Of a stretch of 64,000 bases of DNA, positions 41,790 through 51,775 are shown piece by piece. The stretch is from assembly GCA_900538555.1 (NCBI GenBank), contig UPYI01000009.1:1-64000 (forward strand), written 5' to 3'. The notes below the pieces were generated by a model. It had not been told where the DNA came from. It saw nothing but the letters and a program-made list of their open reading frames with translations, and did no database searches. Position 1 is the first letter of the stretch, and the number at the start of each line of letters is the position of its first letter. Source of the stretch: an uncultured Porphyromonadaceae bacterium (lineage in GTDB: Bacteria > Bacteroidota > Bacteroidia > Bacteroidales > Barnesiellaceae). Made by a program: the position numbers and the translations under genes.

Positions 41790-44759
41790 ATGAGCAAAGC
41801 AATTGGCAATGCCGAAGTAAGGAGTTGGCTATTGGGGCTTCTTCTCTCAATTCTCCTTATACCCGATTCGGCTTATGCCCAGACACAAAGGACAGTGACG
41901 GGTACTGTCATTGACGAAACCGGTGAACCGTTGATTGGCGCAACGGTCAAAGTTGTAGGAGAACCGGCTGGTGCATCCACCGACATCGACGGTCATTATT
42001 CTCTTAAAACCACTACGGCAGCCAAACAACTTACATTCTCTTATCTCGGCTACGACAACCTGACGGTTGATATCACCTCCGATATTATGAATGTGACCAT
42101 GAAAACGAATAGCGAAATTCTGGACGAAGTCGTTGTCATCGGCTACGGTGTACGTAAGAAAGACGATCTTACAGGATCGGTTTCGACCGTAAGCGAAAAA
42201 GAGTTCAACCAGGGTATGATTTCGTCTCCGGAAGAACTGGTAAACGGAAAAATCGCAGGTGTACAGATTGTAAACGGCGGCGGTTCGCCGACTTCCGGTT
42301 CAACGATACGCATCCGTGGCGGAGCCTCGCTCAATGCCTCGAACGATCCTCTTATCGTTCTCGACGGTGTGCCGATGGAAATCGGCGGATCGGTAAGCGG
42401 CAGCGGAAACTTTTTAAGCCTCATCAACCCGAACGACATCGAAAGCATGACCATTCTCAAAGACGCATCGTCCACCGCAATCTACGGTTCGCGGGCATCC
42501 AACGGAGTCATCATCATCACGACTAAAAAAGGCAAAGGCGACGGGATCAAGGTCTCTTTCCAAACGACCAATTCGTTATCGACAAAGACCAAAACTTCGG
42601 ACATGCTCTCGACCGACGAATTTATCGGCATCGTGAACGAACTGGGCACCGACCACCAACAATCCCTGCTCGGAGAAAGCCGCACCAATTGGAACGATCT
42701 GATCTACCAGACCGCATTCGGCACAGACAACAACCTGAGTGTCTCGGGACGGGCTGCACGTTGGCTTCCTTTCCGGGTTTCTGCCGGAGCATACTATCAG
42801 GATGGTATTCTGAAAACCGACAACGCCAAACGTTTCACCGGAAACCTGAACCTCACCCCCTCATTCTTCCGTGACGAACTCCGGTTCCAGATCAGTTTGA
42901 AAGGAACGTATTCCAACAACCGGTTTGCCGACACAGACGCAATCTGGGGCGGAGCTACCCTCAACCCGACCATTCCCGTCTATTCGGGAGAAGAAGCTTT
43001 CGGCGGATACAACGAAGCGGTCGATGCCAACGGCGTTCCTGTTACCGGAGCTCTCGCCAACGCTTTGGGACGGTTGAATCAATACAAATCGACATCGGAT
43101 GTATTCCGCGTCATCGGCAATATCGACATCGACTGGAACATCCGCTGGGTCAAAGGATTGAGACTTCATGCCACCGGCGGTTACGACTGGTCGAAAGGAG
43201 AAGGCAAGATATTCGTTCCGAAAGAAGCGTTCTCGTACTATACCACCGGCGGCCGCAACTACAAATACGGACCGCAAAAGAATCACAACCGGTTATTAAC
43301 CGTTTATGCCAACTATAACCGCGATTTCGAATCCATTAAATCCAACATCGACGCCACATTCGGCTACGACTATCAACACTGGCAATATACGACACCGTTT
43401 TATGCCGAGCTTAACGCAGACGGCGTACAGCAATCCACATCGGCTGCCACCGACCAACGCCACACGCTCCTTTCATATTACGGACGTCTAAACTATACGT
43501 TTATGAACCGCTATCTTCTGACGGCGACCGTGCGCCGCGACGGCTCATCGCGTTTTTCGAAAAACAACCGTTGGGGTACGTTCCCGTCGGTAGCCCTTGC
43601 ATGGCGTGTCTCGCAGGAAAATTTCTTTGAACCGGTGCGCGACTGGTTCAACGACATGAAACTGCGTGCATCATACGGTGTGACCGGACAGCAGGACGGC
43701 ATAACCAACTACGGATATATTCCGGTCTATACGCCCGGGCTCGACGGTGCGCAATATCTTTTCGGAGGCAATCCCGTCTACACATACCGCCCGGAAGCAT
43801 ACAACCCGGATCTGAAATGGGAAACCACCAAATCATGGAATTACGGTATCGACCTTGCCTTCCTCGAAAACCGAATCACATTCTCGGCTGACCTTTACAC
43901 CCGTAAAACAGAGAACCTGCTTGCCACCGTTCCGGTTCCGGCAGGAACGAACTTCGACAAACTGATGCTCGAAAATGTCGGTAATGTCGATTCAAAAGGT
44001 GTAGAACTGGCTCTTACCGCCCGAGTGATCGACAAGAAAGACTGGACTTGGAACATCACCGCCAATGCCGCATGGCAGCAAGTCCGCATCAAGAACCTGA
44101 CCCTGACGCCCGGTGCACCGAGCCCCGACACAGAGGTAGGTCCGTGGATTGACGCTTACCAGATGCAGGTATTCTCGACCGATTATGCGCCCTATGCATT
44201 CTATCTGTACAAACAATTGTACGATCAGGAAACAGGCAGACCGATCGAAGGTCTTTACGCCGACCTCGACGGCGACGGTCAGATAACAAACAACGACCGC
44301 TATCACTGCCATTCGCCAGCACCCGATTGGATTCTGGGATTCTCCACCAACCTCCGGTACAAGAAATGGACATTGTCCACATCCCTCCGTGCCAACATCG
44401 GAGGATATATCTTCAACGGTATGGCTATGAATACCGGTGCATGGGAAACCATGAGCTATAACGACTATCAGTTGAACAACCTCAACCGTAGTTTCCTCGA
44501 CACCCGTTTCCAGCGCCGTCAGTTCCAGAGCGACTACTACCTCGAAAACGCATCGTTCCTAAAAATGGATAACCTTCAACTGACATACGACTTCGGGCAG
44601 ATTTACAAAAGCCTGAATCTCCATGTTTCGGCGATGGTCCAGAATGTGTTTACCATAACCAAATACAAGGGCGTCGATCCTGAAAGTTCAAACGGTGTCG
44701 ATACGGCTGTTTATCCACGGCCACGCACTTATTCAGTAACAATCGGTATCAATTTCTAA
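41790..44759 (+). CDS. SusC-family TonB-dependent glycan importer
   Basis: The 989-residue protein has a signal peptide (about 1-30), a CarboxypepD_reg domain (VTGTVIDETGEPLIGATVKV), the TonB-box-like DEVVVIGYG near residue 115, a plug domain with GVQIVNGGG, IRIRGGASLNASNDPLIVLDG split over two strands and AIYGSRASNGVIIITTKKGK, and a large barrel ending SVTIGINF. It imports oligosaccharides across the outer membrane with SusD as lid. It is the first gene of the operon, directly after the HTCS gene, and starts SusCD-SGBP-GH53-GH2. The substrate is inferred as beta-1,4-galacto-oligosaccharide. Confidence 0.95.
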   Translation: MSKAIGNAEVRSWLLGLLLSILLIPDSAYAQTQRTVTGTVIDETGEPLIGATVKVVGEPAGASTDIDGHYSLKTTTAAKQLTFSYLGYDNLTVDITSDIMNVTMKTNSEILDEVVVIGYGVRKKDDLTGSVSTVSEKEFNQGMISSPEELVNGKIAGVQIVNGGGSPTSGSTIRIRGGASLNASNDPLIVLDGVPMEIGGSVSGSGNFLSLINPNDIESMTILKDASSTAIYGSRASNGVIIITTKKGKGDGIKVSFQTTNSLSTKTKTSDMLSTDEFIGIVNELGTDHQQSLLGESRTNWNDLIYQTAFGTDNNLSVSGRAARWLPFRVSAGAYYQDGILKTDNAKRFTGNLNLTPSFFRDELRFQISLKGTYSNNRFADTDAIWGGATLNPTIPVYSGEEAFGGYNEAVDANGVPVTGALANALGRLNQYKSTSDVFRVIGNIDIDWNIRWVKGLRLHATGGYDWSKGEGKIFVPKEAFSYYTTGGRNYKYGPQKNHNRLLTVYANYNRDFESIKSNIDATFGYDYQHWQYTTPFYAELNADGVQQSTSAATDQRHTLLSYYGRLNYTFMNRYLLTATVRRDGSSRFSKNNRWGTFPSVALAWRVSQENFFEPVRDWFNDMKLRASYGVTGQQDGITNYGYIPVYTPGLDGAQYLFGGNPVYTYRPEAYNPDLKWETTKSWNYGIDLAFLENRITFSADLYTRKTENLLATVPVPAGTNFDKLMLENVGNVDSKGVELALTARVIDKKDWTWNITANAAWQQVRIKNLTLTPGAPSPDTEVGPWIDAYQMQVFSTDYAPYAFYLYKQLYDQETGRPIEGLYADLDGDGQITNNDRYHCHSPAPDWILGFSTNLRYKKWTLSTSLRANIGGYIFNGMAMNTGAWETMSYNDYQLNNLNRSFLDTRFQRRQFQSDYYLENASFLKMDNLQLTYDFGQIYKSLNLHVSAMVQNVFTITKYKGVDPESSNGVDTAVYPRPRTYSVTIGINF

Positions 44760-44760
44760 A

Positions 44761-46383
44761 ATGAAAATAATGAACAAAATAAATATATTGCTCGGCCTCG
44801 TAATGGGATTCGGAATGCTGTTCAGCAGTTGCATCGACGATCTCGATCAGATGCCGGTTACCGAAACGACATCAAAAGATGTCTATACGGAAGCAGCGAA
44901 CTACAAAAAAGTTCTCGCCAAAATATATGCCTCCTATGTTCTCGCCGGACAAGGACAAGGCGGTGACAACGGCGACCTGACCACGATCAACGGTCAGGAT
45001 TTCTCCCGCGGCTACTTCAACCTCCAAGAAGCCGCCACAGACGAAGTTGCCAATACATGGTTGTCCGGAAACAACCTCGTGGATCTGACCTATATCGACT
45101 GGAACGCCAAAGATTCTTGGGTTTCCGATTCGTATTACTGGTTATTCTTCAACATAACCCTCTGCAATGAATTTCTTCGCAACTGTTCCGACGAAGCCTT
45201 GTCGAAGTTCAGCGCATCCGAACAGGAAGAGATAAGAGCGTACCGTTCCGAAGCCCGCTTCATGAGAGCTTTTAGCTATTGGATGGTGCTCGACCTCTAT
45301 CGCAAAGGTCCCAAGGTAGACGAAAATACGCCCGTCACCGGCTTCATTCCCGAAGCATACGACGGCATCGGGCTGTTCGATTTCATCGAAAGCGAACTGA
45401 AATCGCTCGTCGCAGAAGAATCCGAATCGGCACTGCCCGAAACGAACGAATACGGCAGGGCAAGCAGACCTACCGCATGGGCACTCCTCGCACGACTGTA
45501 TCTGAACAGCGCGGTATATCGCGGCACAACCGACACCAAGTATTATACCGAGTGTATAACCGCATGCCATAAGGTAATATCCAATCCGGCTTACTACCTC
45601 GAACCCGAATACGCCAAACTGTTCAATGCAGACAACCACAAACGCACTCACGAAATATTGTTTGCCATGGTATGCGATGCCACCACATCCGTAACGTGGG
45701 GCGGAGGAACATACCTCGTATGCGGCTCGTGCGGTAATTCCAGTTCCCAAGATCCGGCGAAATACGGGCTTACAAACGGCTGGGGAATGTTCCGCGCCCG
45801 TGGCGAGATCGTCGAAAAATTCGGTGACATCAGCAACACGAAAGACAGCCGTGCCCTGTTCTATACCGACGGGCAGGAACAGTATTTCACCGGTCCGATA
45901 GACAACCAGTCGGAAGGATATTTCTTTGAGAAATTCTCCAATCTGACCGACGAAGGTGTGGCTGCCTCCAATTCCGCCGCTACCGGCTGTTCTACCGATT
46001 ACCCGATGATCCGTCTGGCTGATGTCTACCTCATGGCAGCCGAAGCACTGCTCCGCGGCGGAGCCGGTATTACACGGGCAGAAGCTCTGGATCTTGTAAA
46101 TGAAGTCCGGCTCAGGGCTTACGGCAGAGATGAGAGTGGAAAGATCTCCGATGCAGATTTCACCCTCGACTTTATACTCGACGAAAGAGGTCGTGAACTC
46201 TACCTCGAATCTATCCGTCGCACCGACCTCATAAGATTCGGCAAGTTTACAACCGATGCTTATATCTGGCAATGGAAAGGCGGCGTGTTGAACGGACGAT
46301 CCGTCAATGAGAAATACAACATCTACCCCATTCCCGATACCGACCTGACCGCAAACCCCAATCTGTCGAACCCGCTTTATTGA
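44761..46383 (+). CDS. SusD-family surface glycan-binding lipoprotein
   Basis: The 540-residue protein has a lipoprotein signal (LFSSC, Cys24) and the SusD fold: the N-terminal helices DDLDQMPVTETTSKDVY, EEIRAYRSEARFMRAFSYWMVLDLY, RPTAWALLARLYLNSAVY, and the C-terminal YPMIRLADVYLMAAEALLRG and ILDERGRELYLE. Only one base separates the SusC stop from its ATG. It caps the SusC barrel and binds the incoming oligosaccharide; aromatic residues in the central third would line the site. Confidence 0.95.
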   Translation: MKIMNKINILLGLVMGFGMLFSSCIDDLDQMPVTETTSKDVYTEAANYKKVLAKIYASYVLAGQGQGGDNGDLTTINGQDFSRGYFNLQEAATDEVANTWLSGNNLVDLTYIDWNAKDSWVSDSYYWLFFNITLCNEFLRNCSDEALSKFSASEQEEIRAYRSEARFMRAFSYWMVLDLYRKGPKVDENTPVTGFIPEAYDGIGLFDFIESELKSLVAEESESALPETNEYGRASRPTAWALLARLYLNSAVYRGTTDTKYYTECITACHKVISNPAYYLEPEYAKLFNADNHKRTHEILFAMVCDATTSVTWGGGTYLVCGSCGNSSSQDPAKYGLTNGWGMFRARGEIVEKFGDISNTKDSRALFYTDGQEQYFTGPIDNQSEGYFFEKFSNLTDEGVAASNSAATGCSTDYPMIRLADVYLMAAEALLRGGAGITRAEALDLVNEVRLRAYGRDESGKISDADFTLDFILDERGRELYLESIRRTDLIRFGKFTTDAYIWQWKGGVLNGRSVNEKYNIYPIPDTDLTANPNLSNPLY

Positions 46384-46392
46384 TAATCGACC

Positions 46393-48102
46393 ATGAAACT
46401 GAAAAATATATTACAAACAGCATTCCTGTCGGGGATCACGGCATTGAGCCTTGCCTCTTGCGACAGTGACATCGAACCGGTATATGTCCTGCCTTCCGAT
46501 CAAATGACGCTGGGAGGCGCGACAGGAGATATAATCCTGACACCCGACAATCCGCAGGCTCTCGCCATGTCCATTTATTGGAGCGGCGACGGACAGCTCG
46601 CATTGAGCGATACCCTGCTGCAAGCACCCGTCAATGCAGCGGAAGAAACCATCCAGCTTTCGCCCGACGAACAATTCTCGACCGTCATCGACCTCAGCGT
46701 AGAGAAAGGCGTACGTTCCCGTCAGTTCTTGTGCGGAGAATTAAACTCTTTGCTCGGACGTTTGGGATATATCGCCGACGAAAAAGCGCCGCTCTTTATC
46801 CGCATCCGTTCCGTACTATCGGCAAACACCGAACCGGCATACTCCACGGTCATCCGGGTTATGGTACAATCCTACCGCATACGTCTGATCCTCGGCACCG
46901 TGCTCGATAAAGACTGGAACGAAACCTCCATGCAACTTGCCTCACCCGACGAAAACGGCATCTATCAAGGGTTCATGGGTGTGAATGGCTGGATGAACTG
47001 GTGGTTCCGCGAAGCGAACAATGTAGTCTGGGGCAATCTCGGACAAGAAGGAAAGACTTTCCACGCATCGTCTGCCGACGACCACTGGAATTTCTGGTTC
47101 CCCGATCCCGCCGGTTGTTACTTCACCACACTGAATACGATAGAAGGCTGGTGGAGCGCACTACACATCGACAATCTCACCGTGGATGGCGATATCAATG
47201 GCGAAATGACCTACAATCAAAAAGCCAACCAATGGACACTCCCGGTCGATCTGGCATCCGCTTCGACCGTCACCATCACCGTCAGTGGGCAAGGAAGTCT
47301 CTATAACCGCGAGACCACCGATATGGGACCGGCTGTCCAACAATCCGTATCGTTCGGCGGAGATAGCCAGAATCTCACTTTCGGGAATACAGGATCAGCC
47401 CTGACTTTGGATCTTCCCGCAGGAGAAACCAATCTCGTCCTCGACCTTTCCAATCCCCTCGAACTGACCATCAAAGCCGGAGAAGCTGCGCCGGAACCCG
47501 AGGTTGAACCTTATCTTTACTTCTCGGGGTTAGTAACTTGGGATGGTTTCGACGATTACCTCTCACTCTACGACGAAAGTGCATTGGCGTATGGCGGAGC
47601 CCATTGGATCGACTCCGAATGGGGATATCGGGCTTATCCCCAACCCGATTGGGCTACGGCATACAAAGCAGCCGAAGGTTCGGAACCGCTCAGCGGCAGC
47701 CTCATCCTCGCCGATTCGGACGGAAACATCCCGGCTCCGGAAAAAGGATTGTATGTAATGGATTTCAATCTAAAAGATCTCACATACTTGCTTACCGAAA
47801 TTAAAAACGTTACATTTGTGGGACTAAATGATGACTGGACGGAACATCCCATGACTCAATCTGTTGAAAGTCCGGAGATATTTACCGCCGAATTTGTAAA
47901 AGAAAAAGAGACTCCGTGGGGAGTAAAAGTCCTTATCAACAACGATTGGGGACTTTTCTTCGGGGGCGGCAACGGAACACTCCGGCTCGGACATTCCGAC
48001 GCGACGACCGGATTCGACGGAGACAATGCGCTGACAGTCGGGGAGACTTATGTTCTCACCGTAGATTTCGGCAAACAAACCTATTCATATTCGCTTAAAT
48101 AA
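46393..48102 (+). CDS. SusE/SusF-like surface glycan-binding protein
   Basis: The 569-residue lipoprotein (LASC, Cys23) follows SusD by 9 nt. It is built of beta-sandwich modules. Two SusF-like carbohydrate-binding units are suggested by the Trp-rich stretch GVNGWMNWWFREANN near 195-210 and the C-terminal LNDDWTEHPM...WGVKVLINNDWGLFFGG near 478-525. Such proteins hold polysaccharide at the cell surface next to SusCD and do not cleave. The family (DUF5115/SusE-type) is assigned from layout and position, with low sequence conservation. Confidence 0.85.
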   Translation: MKLKNILQTAFLSGITALSLASCDSDIEPVYVLPSDQMTLGGATGDIILTPDNPQALAMSIYWSGDGQLALSDTLLQAPVNAAEETIQLSPDEQFSTVIDLSVEKGVRSRQFLCGELNSLLGRLGYIADEKAPLFIRIRSVLSANTEPAYSTVIRVMVQSYRIRLILGTVLDKDWNETSMQLASPDENGIYQGFMGVNGWMNWWFREANNVVWGNLGQEGKTFHASSADDHWNFWFPDPAGCYFTTLNTIEGWWSALHIDNLTVDGDINGEMTYNQKANQWTLPVDLASASTVTITVSGQGSLYNRETTDMGPAVQQSVSFGGDSQNLTFGNTGSALTLDLPAGETNLVLDLSNPLELTIKAGEAAPEPEVEPYLYFSGLVTWDGFDDYLSLYDESALAYGGAHWIDSEWGYRAYPQPDWATAYKAAEGSEPLSGSLILADSDGNIPAPEKGLYVMDFNLKDLTYLLTEIKNVTFVGLNDDWTEHPMTQSVESPEIFTAEFVKEKETPWGVKVLINNDWGLFFGGGNGTLRLGHSDATTGFDGDNALTVGETYVLTVDFGKQTYSYSLK

Positions 48103-48112
48103 AAAGACATCC

Positions 48113-49174
48113 ATGAAAATGACAACAATAATATCCGCATGCCTATTAGCCGCTTCTATCGCTTGCGGCTCATGCTCGGAAAACGGACCGATCACCAACC
48201 CGAGACAGGAAAACTCCTCGACAATAAAAAAAGAATCGGGATTTGCCCGTGGTGCCGATGTAAGTTGGCTCACCCAGATGGAAGCAGAGGGACGTAAATT
48301 CTATACCCCCGGAACAGACCGTCAGGAGATGGAGTGCATGGAACTGCTACGCGACTACTGCGGTGTCAATTCCATCCGGCTACGGGTCTGGGTCAATCCC
48401 AAAGAGGGTTGGAACAACATCGACGATGTAGTCGTCAAAGCCCGTCGTGCCGAACGGCTCGGACTTAGAACGATGATCGACTTTCATTTCTCCGACACAT
48501 GGGCAGACCCCGGACATCAGGAAATGCCGGCTGCTTGGAAAGAGCTCTCTTTCGACGAACTCAAAAACGCGCTTGCCCAACATGTGACCGAAACCCTGAC
48601 GGCTCTTGTTCATGCAGGAGTTACCCCCGAATGGGTGCAGGTCGGGAATGAAACGACTCCCGGCATGATGCTACCCGTCGGCTCGGTGGATAACCCCGTC
48701 CAACTTACCGGACTCAACAATGCCGGATACGATGCGGTCAAATCCGTACTTCCGGAAGCGAAAGTCATCGTGCATCTCGACGGAGGCAACAACCAATGGG
48801 CTTACGACCGCATGTTCGACATTCTTGAAAACAACGGCGGCAAATACGATATGATCGGGATGTCGCTCTATCCCTATTGGGCTGAACAGCAGGGAGAAAC
48901 CGGCGGTTGGCAAAAAGTAGCAAACGACTGTATTGCAAACATCGCTCATTTGAAGCAGAAATATAACAAGCCTGTAATGATTTGTGAAATCGGCATGCCG
49001 TACGACCAAGGGGAGTTGTGCAAGCAGTTGATCACCCAAATGATGGCTACCGATGTAGAAGGTATCTTCTATTGGGAACCGCAGGCACCGAACGGTTATA
49101 ACGACGGTTATAGCTTGGGATGCTTCGACAACGATGCGCCAACGGTTGCACTCGATGCATTTAAAAACAAATAA
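48113..49174 (+). CDS. Endo-beta-1,4-galactanase, GH53
   Basis: The 353-residue enzyme carries a lipoprotein-type signal (Cys18 or Cys21) and the GH53 barrel: GFARGADVSWLTQMEAEGRK, NSIRLRVWVNP, MIDFHFSDTWADPGHQ, WVQVGNETTPGM with acid/base Glu180, and MICEIGMP with nucleophile Glu292. GH53 enzymes cut beta-1,4-galactan, the arabinogalactan-I side chain of pectin. A lipid anchor suits action at the cell surface, feeding SusCD. It lies 10 nt after the glycan-binding gene and 5 nt before the GH2 gene. Confidence 0.95.
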   Translation: MKMTTIISACLLAASIACGSCSENGPITNPRQENSSTIKKESGFARGADVSWLTQMEAEGRKFYTPGTDRQEMECMELLRDYCGVNSIRLRVWVNPKEGWNNIDDVVVKARRAERLGLRTMIDFHFSDTWADPGHQEMPAAWKELSFDELKNALAQHVTETLTALVHAGVTPEWVQVGNETTPGMMLPVGSVDNPVQLTGLNNAGYDAVKSVLPEAKVIVHLDGGNNQWAYDRMFDILENNGGKYDMIGMSLYPYWAEQQGETGGWQKVANDCIANIAHLKQKYNKPVMICEIGMPYDQGELCKQLITQMMATDVEGIFYWEPQAPNGYNDGYSLGCFDNDAPTVALDAFKNK

Positions 49175-49179
49175 CTTTT

Positions 49180-51615
49180 ATGAACAGATCCTTAATTTTT
49201 ACGGTAATGGCTCTTTCGGGAGTCATTACCTTTCCTCTCAAAGCCGAAAGGTGTGTCACTACCCTTAACGACGGTTGGGAATTTACCAAAGGACGTCCGG
49301 ATACCGGTACACAATGGGAACAGGTCAGAGTCCCGCACGATTGGGCTATATACGGACCGTTCGATAAAGCGAACGACCTCCAAATCGTAGCTGTCGAGCA
49401 AAACGGAGAAAAAGAAAAAAGTATAAAAACCGGTCGTACCGGCGGCTTGCCGTTTATCGGGAAAGGGACATACCGTACATCTTTCGAACTCCCCGATACC
49501 ACCGGACGCAACATAACCCTCGTCTTCGACGGTGCGATGAGTAATGCCCATGTATTTGTCAATGGCATGGAAGTTGCCTACTGGCCTTACGGATACAATT
49601 CGTTTTATGCAGATGTCACCGATGCCGTAAAACCGGGAACGAACCAAATGGTGGTCGAACTCGAAAACTTCGAACGGGCATCACGCTGGTATCCGGGAGC
49701 CGGGCTTTACCGCAATGTCCATGTTGTGAATACGGACAAAGTACATATTCCCACATGGGGTACATTCGTGACCACCCCGAAAGTTTCGGACGAGTACGCC
49801 TCCGTCCGGCTCTCGATAAATATCGATGGAACTGCCAACCGGCAGGAGGTAGCCGTATCGACCGTGATACTGAATCGTCAGGGTAAAGAGGTCGCCCGAT
49901 CGAATGGAACCCATTGTGCGCGAGGGCAGGAATATACCCAATCGTTCATTATCGACCGTCCGGATCTGTGGAGTCCCGAAAACCCTGCCCTTTACACCGC
50001 CCGTACAACACTTTCGGTGAATGGCAAGGAAGTGGATTCCTACGATACGCGCTTTGGAATCCGCTCGATCGAATACATCCCTGAAAAAGGATTCTTCCTG
50101 AACGGAAAAGTCACTAAATTCAAAGGAGTATGCAATCACCACGATCTGGGTCCCCTCGGCGCAGCGATCAACCGTTCGGCTCTGCGTCACCAGATCGAAC
50201 TGCTCAAAGAGATGGGAGCCAATGCGATCCGGACCTCACACAATATGCCTGCACCGGAGTTGGTGGAACTGTGCGACGAAATGGGAATGATGATGATGAT
50301 CGAGCCGTTCGACGACTGGGGATTCGACCCGAAATCGCCTAACGGGTACGGTGCGGTTTTCAACGAGTGGGCAGACAAGGATATATCGAATATGGTGCGC
50401 CATTATCGGAACAACCCGTCGGTGGTCATGTGGTCGATCGGCAATGAAGTACCGAGCCAGTGGGGAGAACCCGGCATCGCCGAACTGATGCGCCTTCGCG
50501 ATGCCGTCCGTACGCACGACAACACCCGCCCCATAACCTGCGGTATGGATCGGGTGCACAAAGGAGCTGTAATCGAAAACGGATTCGCCGCATCGCTCGA
50601 TATACCCGGGTTCAATTATAAGCCTCAGTTCTACGACCAGTTCTATGAAAAGCTCCCCCAACGAATCATACTCGGTTCCGAAACCGCCTCGACCGTATCT
50701 TCGCGCGGGCAGTATTTCTTCCCGGTCGAATTCGAAGAGCACAAAGTGGAACTCCATCCCAACAAGCAATCCAACAGCTACGATAACGAAAGCTGCTCGT
50801 GGTCGAACGTTCCCGATCTCGATTTTGCCCGCGACGACGACCACCCGTGGGTAATCGGTCAGTTCGTATGGACAGGGTTCGACTATCTCGGCGAACCGTC
50901 GCCTTACGATACCGACGCATGGCCCAGCCACAGTTCTGTTTTCGGAATAATCGACCTGGCTTCTCTGCCCAAAGACCGCTACTACCTGTACCGTTCGAAA
51001 TGGAATGAAAAATCACCTACGCTTCATATCCTCCCGCATTGGAACTGGGAAGGCAGGGAAGGCGAGATAACTCCCGTTTTTGTCTATACCTCCTACCCCA
51101 AAGCGGAATTATTCATAAACGGCAAAAGTCAGGGAATCCGCGAAAAGAACGACTCCACCGTCTACAACCGCTATCGACTGATGTGGCATGAGACCCGTTA
51201 CCAACCGGGAGAACTGAAAGTCGTAGCTTACGATAAAGACGGCAAAGCCGTGGCAGAAAAGAGCATCTGCACTGCCGGAAAGCCGCACCATCTGATCGCA
51301 ACGGCAAATCGGGACACCTTAATTGCCAATGGAGAAGACCTGGCTTATATCACCATACAAGTGGCGGATAAGAACGGACATATCGTTCCTACGGACAGCC
51401 GGTGCGTAAAATTTACCGTTAGCGGAGCCGGCAGATTCGAAGCTACCGCCAATGGCGATCCCACCTCTCTCCGCCCGTTCCAAAAACAGGAAATGGATCT
51501 GTTCAGCGGGGCAGCCACTGCCATTGTACGAAGCGCAGACAAGAAAGGTAAACTTACGTTCAAAGTTTCGGCACAAGGTGTAAAACCAGCAACCGTTACC
51601 ATACAGGTACAATAA
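49180..51615 (+). CDS. Beta-galactosidase, GH2
   Basis: The 811-residue enzyme has a signal peptide (about 1-22) and the GH2 domain order: sugar-binding domain with LNDGWEFTKGRPD and VRVPHDWAIYGPFD, immunoglobulin-like domain, then the TIM barrel with GVCNHHDLGPLG, IRTSHNMPAPELVELCDEMG, WSIGNEVPSQW (acid/base Glu423) and LGSETAST (nucleophile Glu501), and C-terminal beta domains. In this PUL it should remove galactose from the oligosaccharides released by GH53, probably in the periplasm. It is the last gene of the operon. Confidence 0.94.
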   Translation: MNRSLIFTVMALSGVITFPLKAERCVTTLNDGWEFTKGRPDTGTQWEQVRVPHDWAIYGPFDKANDLQIVAVEQNGEKEKSIKTGRTGGLPFIGKGTYRTSFELPDTTGRNITLVFDGAMSNAHVFVNGMEVAYWPYGYNSFYADVTDAVKPGTNQMVVELENFERASRWYPGAGLYRNVHVVNTDKVHIPTWGTFVTTPKVSDEYASVRLSINIDGTANRQEVAVSTVILNRQGKEVARSNGTHCARGQEYTQSFIIDRPDLWSPENPALYTARTTLSVNGKEVDSYDTRFGIRSIEYIPEKGFFLNGKVTKFKGVCNHHDLGPLGAAINRSALRHQIELLKEMGANAIRTSHNMPAPELVELCDEMGMMMMIEPFDDWGFDPKSPNGYGAVFNEWADKDISNMVRHYRNNPSVVMWSIGNEVPSQWGEPGIAELMRLRDAVRTHDNTRPITCGMDRVHKGAVIENGFAASLDIPGFNYKPQFYDQFYEKLPQRIILGSETASTVSSRGQYFFPVEFEEHKVELHPNKQSNSYDNESCSWSNVPDLDFARDDDHPWVIGQFVWTGFDYLGEPSPYDTDAWPSHSSVFGIIDLASLPKDRYYLYRSKWNEKSPTLHILPHWNWEGREGEITPVFVYTSYPKAELFINGKSQGIREKNDSTVYNRYRLMWHETRYQPGELKVVAYDKDGKAVAEKSICTAGKPHHLIATANRDTLIANGEDLAYITIQVADKNGHIVPTDSRCVKFTVSGAGRFEATANGDPTSLRPFQKQEMDLFSGAATAIVRSADKKGKLTFKVSAQGVKPATVTIQVQ

Positions 51616-51659
51616 AAATTCAGAATCGGAAAAAAGATTGCCTTAGGCTGATTCAATTA

Positions 51660-51700
51660 GGGGCTGTATCGAAATACAAGTTTACGATACAGTCCCTTTC
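51660..51700 (+). terminator. Terminator of the galactan PUL operon
   Basis: GGGGCTGTATCG (51660-51671) pairs with CGATACAGTCCC (51685-51696) with one wobble, followed by TTTC. It lies 45 nt after the GH2 stop, between converging units. Confidence 0.7.
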
Positions 51701-51775
51701 AAATATATAAGAGCCGTAAAAAAACAAAATACTGCCGGCTAAATCGAAACGGATCGACACAGAGGAGCCGTGTTT